Positions 1 through 5,187 of a stretch of 6,980 nucleotides of DNA are shown here, piece after piece. This stretch comes from Bacteroides_F sp964482605 (GTDB lineage: Bacteria > Bacillota > Clostridia > Lachnospirales > Lachnospiraceae). How positions within the stretch are numbered: the first letter of the stretch is position 1; each line of letters starts with the position of its first letter. A program made the position numbers and the translations under genes. The notes beneath the pieces were generated by a model. It was not told the origin of the DNA, did no database searches, and saw nothing but the letters and a program-made list of their open reading frames with translations. The DNA lies in assembly GCA_964482605.1 (NCBI GenBank), contig CAYZYS010000108.1, forward strand, positions 1 through 6,980. The letters run 5' to 3'.

Positions 1-44
1 GTCTTTTCTATCATTCATTTTGTCGATTTTTCATGCTCCCCCTA

Positions 45-73
45 TTGACAGGCGGAAAAAGCTGTCATATTAT
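45..73 (+). promoter_or_regulatory. Sigma-A promoter upstream of the first gene cluster
   Basis: TTGACA at 45-50 is a perfect -35 box. A 17-nt spacer leads to TATTAT at 68-73, a 5/6 match to the -10 box, so transcription should start near 80. This promoter faces the genes at 367-2061, but an intrinsic terminator lies only about 40 nt downstream of the predicted start. Confidence 0.75.
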
Positions 74-116
74 ACAAGTAGAAGGAAAAATGATTTTATT
101 GATATTTGTCTTTATG

Positions 117-143
117 GCACGGGTTTTCGCCCGTGCTTTTTTT
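117..143 (+). terminator. Intrinsic terminator immediately after the promoter (attenuator candidate)
   Basis: GCACGGG (117-123) and CCCGTGC (130-136) form a perfect 7-bp stem with a 6-nt loop, followed by seven T residues (137-143). Because it sits about 60 nt after the predicted start, it would either release a very short RNA or attenuate transcription of the downstream genes. Confidence 0.8.
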
Positions 144-366
144 GTGGGAAAATCTCTGGCAAGCCACCTGCCCCTTATGGGAAATTTTCCTGTTTGGTAC
201 ACGGGACAAAACAAACCCGTCTTTCCATACTAAAGGAAAATGTACTTGCCCCTGCAAATGGCAGGGGACATTACCCATTGCATGCGTTTGCCACAAAAAC
301 AGGGTGTGCCGCCCGCATGGTATCATCTTGGCAAGATGAATGATTTCCGTTCAGGGAGGTGGGGCA
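144..366 (+). other. Hairpin-rich untranslated leader before the first gene
   Basis: No convincing gene lies in this stretch, but it holds several inverted repeats: ACGGG/CCCGT (201-205 with 216-220), CCCCTGC/GCAGGGG (249-255 with 261-267) and TCATCTT/AAGATGA around 323-339. None is followed by a T-tract, so they are not obvious terminators. A 47-codon open frame (90-233) starts with ATG after GAAGGAAAAA and runs through the terminator at 117-143. It begins MILLIFVFMARVFARAFF and resembles no family I recognise. Translating it would melt the terminator hairpin, so it could be a leader peptide, though it may be fortuitous. Confidence 0.35.
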
Positions 367-588
367 ATGCCAAAATACAGGGTGGAAATAGGCGGGTTTG
401 TAAGCACGTTCAGCAAGACGGAAGATGGCTTTGTTGACAGGTTCCGGCACAGGACGCTCATTGTCAATGCAAAAGATGAGACAGAAGCAAGGGAAAAGGC
501 AGAGGACAGGTTCATTGACCTGTGCCAGCAAAGACCGGGAAACATGTGCGATGAAGGACACATAGACAGCATAAAGCCAATTAATTAA
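367..588 (+). CDS. Small conserved-looking protein of unknown function (73 aa)
   Basis: I do not recognise this gene. The start chosen is the ATG at 367, which has a strong AGGGAGG (353-359) upstream; an in-frame ATG 27 nt earlier lies before that site and is unlikely. The protein begins MPKYRVEIGGFVSTF and has two probable beta-strands (residues 4-15 and 28-36), a charged amphipathic helix (about 37-54, with EAREKAED) and a short C-terminal strand after DEGHIDS. This strand-strand-helix layout loosely recalls small accessory proteins such as the DpnD/PcfM type found on plasmids, but this is only a topological impression. It has no signal peptide or membrane segment. It is the first gene of a probable three-gene operon, with 19 nt to the next start. 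Confidence 0.7.
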   Translation: MPKYRVEIGGFVSTFSKTEDGFVDRFRHRTLIVNAKDETEAREKAEDRFIDLCQQRPGNMCDEGHIDSIKPIN

Positions 589-607
589 TTGAAGGAAAGT
601 GGGGGGG

Positions 608-1447
608 ATGACCATGAAATACCAAAAGCAAATAACAAAGCTCGCGCATACAGACGTGACGCTGATAGCAGACGCAAAACTGTCACCGGCAAAAGATGAC
701 ACACCATTGCAGTTTTATGACGATTACTCAAGGTTTGTGCTCACAATCATAGACAATGAGACAAAAAAGACACTCCAGGCACAGGTAAGGCCAGACGAGA
801 TTTACGCATTAAAGACAAAAATCACCCTTGGCTATACCCAGTCCGTGGCAAACAAGGCGGGGGAGACCACACAGCTTGGAGTGGCATACACCAAGAGGAT
901 AAAGATACTGAAGAACAAGACTGCGGCAGAAGTGCTTTTGTCGGGGGAAATGACGGTTGAAAGGCTCCACCAGACGTATGACAACCTCAAGGCAAACCTT
1001 GGCAAGTGGCCGCAGAACCAGGCTGACATGGATGCCATCAATGAGGCGGTGATGCTCTACCAGAAGGGCGGGCTTAAGGCGGACGCGGTGGCATGCCCGG
1101 ATTTCATGGCATATAAGTCAGAATACCGTTACATGACCGGGAGGCTGAAAAACGAGAAAGGGGCATCCATAAAGACGAGGAACCATTACAGGATGACACT
1201 CACGCGGGCTGACGGACTCAACAACCCGTGGAGGCTTGAAATGGAGAATGACCACCATGCCCTCAATGCAAGGAATGAGGAGGCTGAGAAGTCAATAGTA
1301 AGGGTACAGAAATGCGTGTACTTCTCGGATGATGAAATGCTGTCCCTTGCAGACAGGCTTTCACGCACCATGGACTGGTTTGAGACGTACCACTGCATGA
1401 CACAGGGGAAGTTGTATTTTCAGAAGTTTGAGGAACCGGGGCAATAA
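608..1447 (+). CDS. Hypothetical cytoplasmic protein (279 aa)
   Basis: I do not recognise the family. The start at 608 has AAGGAAAG about 8 nt upstream. The in-frame GTG at 599 overlaps that site and the ATG at 614 is an equally fair alternative, as the run of seven G at 601-607 could serve it. The protein is soluble, with no signal peptide or membrane helix. The N-terminal third looks mixed alpha/beta (FVLTIIDNETKKTLQAQV, then a helix EIYALKTKI). The middle is helical and polar (about residues 100-160). The C-terminal third again has strands (WRLEMEND, KSIVRVQKCVYF) followed by a helix (DDEMLSLADRLSRTMDWFE). The two ends share a loose strand-then-helix pattern, perhaps an ancient internal duplication, but identity is too low to assert. 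It sits 19 nt after the 73-aa gene and 29 nt before the membrane protein gene, consistent with one transcript. Confidence 0.75.
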   Translation: MTMKYQKQITKLAHTDVTLIADAKLSPAKDDTPLQFYDDYSRFVLTIIDNETKKTLQAQVRPDEIYALKTKITLGYTQSVANKAGETTQLGVAYTKRIKILKNKTAAEVLLSGEMTVERLHQTYDNLKANLGKWPQNQADMDAINEAVMLYQKGGLKADAVACPDFMAYKSEYRYMTGRLKNEKGASIKTRNHYRMTLTRADGLNNPWRLEMENDHHALNARNEEAEKSIVRVQKCVYFSDDEMLSLADRLSRTMDWFETYHCMTQGKLYFQKFEEPGQ

Positions 1448-1476
1448 GATGGTGCCATATTTTCGGAGGGAAATGC

Positions 1477-2061
1477 ATGGAAAAGAAAAAAGAAAAACTG
1501 ATAAGCAACAAAATCTTCAGGCTATTCGTGTGCCTGATTGCGGCGTCCATGACATTGGGAATTATAGGCATATATATTCACAACTCGACGGTGAAAGAGC
1601 TTTCCGTGTGCCTGATTGCGATGCTCATGGCATTGGGAATTACAGGCATATGTTTTCACGAAGAAAACCGTGTGGAGGCGGGATATGATTATTCGACGGT
1701 GAAGGAGCTTTCCGGTGTGGTTACAAGAGTGGAATGCTATACTGATGGGCTTCACGAATCCTTCCCCGTCTTCCGTACAGTGACCATTGAACTTGAGGAT
1801 GGCAGGGAAGTGGACATCGACATCGGCACTGCAGGGGGATACAAGGTTGGCGACAAGGTAATCATCTACACGGATGGCAAAAGTTATCATTTTACGCAGG
1901 TTGGAATCTGCTGGGACAACACTAAAATAGTTTATTATGGAATCGCGCCGGCGATACTGCTAACCTTATGCATCATTCTCTGGGGTGTTTGGTTTGGATG
2001 GAAGGGGGTACTGTTTGTGGCAGTGGCATTATTATTGGTTTTCGCAATATCAGAGGCGTAA
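1477..2061 (+). CDS. Membrane protein with duplicated N-terminal helix unit (194 aa)
   Basis: Translation starts at the ATG at 1477, 6 nt after CGGAGGG (1464-1470). The protein has a basic N-terminus (MEKKKEKLISNK), two hydrophobic helices (about residues 16-36 and 44-61), a soluble region (about 80-148) rich in short beta-strands (SGVVTRVECYTDG, TVTIELEDGREVDIDIG, YKVGDKVIIYTDG), and two further helices at the C-terminus (about 151-171 and 174-192). The soluble part looks like a small beta-barrel or OB-like domain flanked by membrane helices, as in several families of uncharacterised bacterial envelope proteins. No catalytic motif is evident. Helices 1 and 2 belong to a recent DNA-level duplication (separate entry), so the ancestral protein probably had three helices. 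It is the last gene of the three-gene cluster. Its downstream terminator is probably the one at 2204-2247. Confidence 0.75.
   Translation: MEKKKEKLISNKIFRLFVCLIAASMTLGIIGIYIHNSTVKELSVCLIAMLMALGITGICFHEENRVEAGYDYSTVKELSGVVTRVECYTDGLHESFPVFRTVTIELEDGREVDIDIGTAGGYKVGDKVIIYTDGKSYHFTQVGICWDNTKIVYYGIAPAILLTLCIILWGVWFGWKGVLFVAVALLLVFAISEA
1528..1713 (+). repeat. In-frame tandem duplication inside the membrane protein gene
   Basis: Unit 1 (1528-1605, 78 bp, codons 18-43) and unit 2 (1606-1713, 108 bp, codons 44-79) are directly adjacent. Both begin GTGTGCCTGATTGCG and both end in the near-identical TCGACGGTGAARGAGCTTTCC. Unit 2 carries 30 extra bases (10 codons, in the region EENRVEAGYDY) before the shared end. 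Both units encode VCLIA, a hydrophobic helix and STVKELS. The frame is kept, so the gene gained a membrane-spanning segment. Confidence 0.9.
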
Positions 2062-2092
2062 AGTGGGGCTATCCTGAATGGAATTTATGATA

Positions 2093-2120
2093 TTGACTTT
2101 TTTTACACATATGATATAAT
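2093..2120 (+). promoter_or_regulatory. Strong promoter of small RNA 1
   Basis: TTGACT (2093-2098), a 16-nt spacer and a perfect TATAAT (2115-2120) preceded by TG at 2112-2113 (extended -10). The predicted start is near 2127. No gene follows within the resulting transcript, only a terminator about 100 nt on. Confidence 0.8.
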
Positions 2121-2126
2121 ACTGCC

Positions 2127-2245
2127 AGATAAAAAAAGCAATCATTCGTTAGACGGTTAAGGTCTTAATTTGAGAAGCTGATGGCTAAATAAAAAACATT
2201 TACCACAAAAACGACCGCTATTTTAGCCTATGGCGGTTTTTTTTG
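2127..2245 (+). ncRNA. Predicted small RNA 1 (about 118 nt), paralogue of small RNA 2
   Basis: This stretch is bounded by a near-consensus promoter and an intrinsic terminator and has no usable reading frame; the longest is the four-codon ATG-GCT-AAA-TAA at 2181. It shares layout and sequence blocks with the next RNA: ATGGCTAA about 50 nt before TGGCGGT, and a GACCG arm with T-rich tail ending TTTTTTGTG. GGCTAAA (2183-2189) can pair with TTTAGCC (2222-2228) in the terminator loop. If the minus-strand toxin mRNA extends into its 3' region, this RNA would be antisense to its tail. The boundaries are predicted from the promoter and terminator. Confidence 0.55.
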
Positions 2246-2247
2246 TG
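2204..2247 (+). terminator. Terminator of small RNA 1, probably bidirectional
   Basis: ACCGC (2214-2218) pairs with GCGGT (2233-2237), and the flanking CACAAAAA (2204-2211) pairs with TTTTTGTG (2240-2247). On the plus strand the stem is followed by eight T. On the minus strand GCGGT is followed by CGTTTTTGTGG, so it could also end a transcript coming from the toxin gene. It may also stop read-through from the gene cluster at 367-2061. Confidence 0.75.
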
Positions 2248-2270
2248 CCCTGAATTCTGTAAAATAATTA

Positions 2271-2299
2271 TTGACATTCCATTTTAGACATTGTAATAT
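2271..2299 (+). promoter_or_regulatory. Promoter of small RNA 2 (antitoxin candidate)
   Basis: A perfect TTGACA (2271-2276), a 17-nt spacer and TAATAT (2294-2299, 4/6 to the -10 consensus). The predicted start is near 2306. Confidence 0.65.
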
Positions 2300-2305
2300 G
2301 GATTA

Positions 2306-2420
2306 TATGGAAAACAGACAAAATCCATTAAATGGCTGAGCCAAACAATCTAAATGGCTAATATATTTCGATTAACACATTAAAGACCGGACTTTGGCGA
2401 GTGGCGGTCTTTTTTGTGTT
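2306..2420 (+). ncRNA. Predicted antisense RNA antitoxin (small RNA 2, about 115 nt)
   Basis: The RNA is inferred from the promoter at 2271-2299 and the terminator at 2374-2420; it has no convincing reading frame. Its last 41 nt (2380-2420) are fully complementary to the end of the convergent minus-strand peptide gene, covering its last 13 codons and stop. This convergent 3' overlap is how RatA acts on txpA, SR4 on bsrG and RNAII on fst in Gram-positive type I toxin-antitoxin systems. Other structure includes TGGCTGAGCCA, a short palindrome near 2332-2342. The role as antitoxin is inferred from this arrangement. Confidence 0.6.
2374..2420 (+). terminator. Terminator of small RNA 2, overlapping the toxin stop codon
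   Basis: AAAGACCG (2382-2389) pairs with CGGTCTTT (2405-2412), followed by T residues, and the outer AACACA (2374-2379) pairs with TGTGTT (2415-2420). On the plus strand it is a good intrinsic terminator. On the minus strand the stem contains the toxin's last codons and stop, and the trailing sequence (TTTAATGTGTT) is a weak T-tract, so the toxin mRNA may end here or run on to about 2204. Confidence 0.75.
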
Positions 2421-2511
2421 GTTTATCAATTAACTTTACTATATAAGAAGATATTATTCCACTTATAATTCCTGTTAACAAAGTAAATATCAAAAGTTCA
2501 CAAAATGTCAT
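2380..2511 (-). CDS. Small hydrophobic peptide, candidate type I toxin (43 aa)
   Basis: The start is the ATG at 2511 (minus strand), preceded by GGAAAGGAGA with about 7 nt spacing. A longer in-frame GTG start at 2595 has no such site. The peptide has a short N-terminus (MTFCE), one membrane helix (about residues 5-26, LLIFTLLTGIISGIISSYIV) and a basic, polar tail (KLIDKQHKKDRHSPKSGL). Size, single helix and charged tail match Fst/TxpA/BsrG-type toxins, which insert into the host's own membrane, but I cannot assign a named family. Supporting context: its own near-perfect promoter (2646-2674), a 128-nt leader with a 5' stem-loop, an occluded ribosome binding site, and a convergent antisense RNA over its 3' end. 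It is AT-rich compared with its neighbours. A small accessory membrane peptide without toxic effect is the main alternative. Confidence 0.7.
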   Translation of the reverse strand: MTFCELLIFTLLTGIISGIISSYIVKLIDKQHKKDRHSPKSGL

Positions 2512-2520
2512 ACAGAAGTC

Positions 2521-2549
2521 TCCTTTCCTTGAATATTTCCCTGAAAGGA
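2521..2549 (-). promoter_or_regulatory. Shine-Dalgarno-sequestering hairpin in the toxin mRNA
   Basis: Read on the minus strand, TCCTTTC (2549-2543) pairs perfectly with GAAAGGA (2527-2521), leaving a 15-nt loop. The 3' arm is the toxin's ribosome binding site, so the hairpin would hold translation down. Several type I toxin mRNAs use this kind of occlusion. Confidence 0.6.
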
Positions 2550-2622
2550 TTTCTATATTGAACAGAACATCACTGTCCTGACATGACTCAACCACCTAAC
2601 CATCTTACTAGCCATATAAAAT

Positions 2623-2638
2623 ACAGGATTTTGCCTGT
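2623..2638 (-). other. 5'-terminal stem-loop of the toxin mRNA
   Basis: On the minus strand ACAGG and CCTGT form a 5-bp stem with a 6-nt loop (CAAAAT) starting at about the second base of the predicted transcript (start near 2639). Such 5' stem-loops stabilise long-lived toxin mRNAs; the role here is inferred. Confidence 0.45.
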
Positions 2639-2645
2639 CTTGCTT

Positions 2646-2674
2646 ATTCTACAAATAATACCATATTTTGTCAA
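2646..2674 (-). promoter_or_regulatory. Near-consensus promoter of the toxin gene
   Basis: On the minus strand: TTGACA (2674-2669), a 17-nt spacer and TAGAAT (2651-2646, 5/6). The predicted start is near 2639. The promoter points away from the helicase gene at 2780. Confidence 0.8.
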
Positions 2675-2779
2675 TTGAAAACCACATCCCCCGTCCATAC
2701 CCCAATGCATGGAAAACGGAAGCCCTGCATGGGTCATACTAATGACAAAGTATCTATGGTTATTGGAGGTGAAGTTTAC

Positions 2780-5005
2780 ATGGATAGAAAAATTTTGATG
2801 GGGGACAAGTATTCCCGCAACCGTGAGAACGGTGACACCCTGTTTTCCTTCATGGACGCCGTCACAAGGGAGACAGGAATGGCAAGCGGCATAATACCCG
2901 TTTACCGCAAGGGATTCCCCATCATCATGAGGGGAACGTGGCGTCCGGTAAGCAAGGAGGAAGCAGAGGGAATGACCCGAAACGCAAAGGCAAGGGAACT
3001 GCTTGCAGGAACCGGTCTTTTCCGCCTTTCTGATTCAATGGCGGACGTGTCAAACGTCCATGAATGGATGCTTGTGGAGGGGCATACCCAGAAGGAGGCT
3101 GACATGGTGGCAAACGCGGGGCTTGTGGACACGGACCTTGCATCACCTGCAATGGTTGACAAGCTGGTTGGCGCAGGGCTTCCATTCAAGGAGGCAATGC
3201 GGGTGTCCGTGCCACTCCAGAAGGGCAACACCGAGGCAAGGGTGTTCCGCAGGTTCAATGACCTGGGGATAGAAATTACCCCTGCACAGGTTGAAAACCT
3301 CTGGGAACTCATGGGCATAGACTCCGTGCGTGAACTGGAATCCTCACCGTACATAGTCGGGAGGAAGACCGGGCTTTCATTCCTCCAGCAGGACAAGCTG
3401 GGGAAGAAGAAAGGCGTTGACCCAACCGAAAGGCAGCGGATGCGCTCGCTTGCCATGGAGGCACTGAGGTCCGCTGATGAGGATGGGCACACATACCTCT
3501 TTGCGGACGAGCTTGCGGCACACTGCACGCAGGTGCAGACCGCATTCAACTGGAATGTAGGAAAGGAGACCATCATTTCATACGTGAATGGCTTAAACGG
3601 GTATGAAGTGGTCGAGGAATCGGAAGACTTCGGGGGAGTGCCCGTGGCAATCAGTTGCCGCAGGGTCGAGGCTGAAAAGTCCGTTGCGGGGCATGTGAAA
3701 AGGCTTTATTCCTCACGGAAGGAAAACCCACTCACGCCGGAACTCATTTCCAGGGTTCAGACGGGTATGGGGATGAGGTTTGCAAAACAGCAGAGGTTCA
3801 GCGTGCAGCTCCTTGGGGGGTCAGGCGTCAAGGTCCTGACGGGTGGTCCCGGAACGGGAAAGACAACCACCCTGAAGATGATTCTGAACGTTTATTCCGC
3901 AATGTACCCGAATGCCAAAATCGCATTGTGCGCCCCGACAGGGCGCGCGGCACAGAGGATGGCCGAGTCAACGGGGATGCCCGCACAGACCGTCCACAAG
4001 CTGTGTGATTACCGTCCCTTTGGGGAAGGCGGCGCAACACACAAGGGCGGACAGGACATGATTGACGCGGACATTGTCGTCTGCGACGAGTCCTCGATGC
4101 TGGACATCGAGATTGCCGCAATGCTCCTGGGTGCGTGCAAGGACGGCACCACGGTCATATTCGTGGGGGACATAAACCAGCTCCAGTCAGTGGGACCGGG
4201 CAATTTCCTCCATGACCTGATTGAGAGCCGCAAGGTCCCTGTCGTGCACCTCACCGAGGTATTCAGGCAGGCACAGGACAGCCCCATCATAGCCAATGGC
4301 ACAAGAATCCTCAGCGGTGACATGGGACTTGAACTCACGGATGACTTCAGGGTCATCACGTGCAAGACGCCTGAGGAAGTCCGTGAAAGGACAATGGGAC
4401 TGCTCCGTGAGGCTTATGACCGGGCAAACCCGTTTGCCACGCAGGTGCTGTCACCGACACACCGTGGGGTAGGCGGGGTGAGGGACATAAACCTTGAGGC
4501 ATTGGAACTGTTCAACCGTGGCTATAACGGAAACGTGTTCCGCCAGGGCGGGTTTGTGTACCATGTGGGTGACAAAATCCTCATGTTCCAGAATAACTAT
4601 GCCATGGGGTATTGTAATGGTGACACCGGCACGGTTACTGAAATCTCAGGGGACAGGGTGACGGTTGACCTTGCCGGTGAAGGCGTGTTCACCCTTAACC
4701 GTGAGAATGCGGCCAACATGCTCCCTGCGTACAATATGACAATCCACAAATCACAGGGATGCGAGTATCCGCTCACGATACTGTCACTGACGAACCAGGC
4801 CCCACAGATGCTGTACCAAAACCTACTGTACACGGGAATCACCCGTGCAAAGAAGGAGGCTGTAATCATTGAGGAGGAGGGTGCGCTGGCAAGGTGCATC
4901 AAGACACGTTCCACAATGAGGAGGACCTTTTTGACAAGGGAACTGGTACAGGAGTTCACGGGCGTCAGGTTCGGGATGAGTGAAATCATGTGTGGATGCA
5001 TGTAA
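2780..5005 (+). CDS. RecD2/RecD-like superfamily 1 DNA helicase (741 aa)
   Basis: This is a predicted ATP-driven 5'-3' DNA helicase of the RecD2/TraA-like group. The ATG at 2780 is 7 nt after GGAGGTGA (2765-2772); the frame extends upstream to 2675 but without a ribosome site. The helicase core is complete: Walker A GGPGTGKT (residues 355-362, K361), motif Ia APTGRAA (385-391), motif II DESS (436-439), motif III VGDINQLQSVG (from 462), motif IV FRQ (495-497), motif V HKSQG (656-660) and motif VI YTGITRAK (684-691). The length matches RecD2. The first 340 residues hold helical stretches (about 95-200) where RecD2 has helix-hairpin-helix repeats, but I see no clear RecD2-type OB domain at the very N-terminus. 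No recB or recC is nearby. A role in processing the element's own DNA is plausible but inferred. A terminator follows at 5048. Confidence 0.92.
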   Translation: MDRKILMGDKYSRNRENGDTLFSFMDAVTRETGMASGIIPVYRKGFPIIMRGTWRPVSKEEAEGMTRNAKARELLAGTGLFRLSDSMADVSNVHEWMLVEGHTQKEADMVANAGLVDTDLASPAMVDKLVGAGLPFKEAMRVSVPLQKGNTEARVFRRFNDLGIEITPAQVENLWELMGIDSVRELESSPYIVGRKTGLSFLQQDKLGKKKGVDPTERQRMRSLAMEALRSADEDGHTYLFADELAAHCTQVQTAFNWNVGKETIISYVNGLNGYEVVEESEDFGGVPVAISCRRVEAEKSVAGHVKRLYSSRKENPLTPELISRVQTGMGMRFAKQQRFSVQLLGGSGVKVLTGGPGTGKTTTLKMILNVYSAMYPNAKIALCAPTGRAAQRMAESTGMPAQTVHKLCDYRPFGEGGATHKGGQDMIDADIVVCDESSMLDIEIAAMLLGACKDGTTVIFVGDINQLQSVGPGNFLHDLIESRKVPVVHLTEVFRQAQDSPIIANGTRILSGDMGLELTDDFRVITCKTPEEVRERTMGLLREAYDRANPFATQVLSPTHRGVGGVRDINLEALELFNRGYNGNVFRQGGFVYHVGDKILMFQNNYAMGYCNGDTGTVTEISGDRVTVDLAGEGVFTLNRENAANMLPAYNMTIHKSQGCEYPLTILSLTNQAPQMLYQNLLYTGITRAKKEAVIIEEEGALARCIKTRSTMRRTFLTRELVQEFTGVRFGMSEIMCGCM

Positions 5006-5047
5006 AAGTAAATCCATATGTGACGCAAATCCATGTAAATGAGAAAG

Positions 5048-5089
5048 ACACCATCCATTCCACGTGTATGTGGGGATGGTGTTTTTTTT
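5048..5089 (+). terminator. Intrinsic terminator after the helicase gene
   Basis: ACACCATCC (5048-5056) pairs with GGATGGTGT (5074-5082). An inner CCAC/GTGG stem (5060-5063 with 5070-5073) extends the hairpin, and a run of eight T (5082-5089) follows. It starts 43 nt after the helicase stop codon and separates this gene from the next. Confidence 0.9.
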
Positions 5090-5187
5090 GCTTCATTGCA
5101 TATGGGATGGGTTTGCCATGGGGTGAATCCACGCATGCACAACCATACTGTAATCACAATCATGTCAAGGCGAAAGGATTTCAATAC

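Noticed and set aside
271..702. 143-codon minus-strand open frame across the first two genes
   Set aside because: It overlaps two plus-strand genes with strong ribosome sites, has no ribosome site of its own, and its composition looks like the reverse of coding DNA.
2512..2595. 28-residue N-terminal extension of the toxin from a GTG at 2595
   Set aside because: It would run through the ribosome site GGAAAGGAGA that serves the ATG at 2511, has no site of its own, and would put a polar segment ahead of the membrane helix.
2902..3576. 224-codon minus-strand open frame inside the helicase gene
   Set aside because: It is antisense to a clear helicase reading frame and has the Ser/Arg-rich composition typical of antisense shadows; no domain is visible.
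5010..5034. Direct repeat AAATCCAT (5010-5017 and 5027-5034) after the helicase stop
   Set aside because: Only 8 bp, two copies, in a gap between a stop codon and a terminator; no reason to think it is an operator.
4990..5187. 66-residue N-terminal extension of the signal peptidase-like protein
   Set aside because: It would overlap the helicase gene and translate through the terminator at 5048-5089; AAAGGA before 5188 supports the shorter form.
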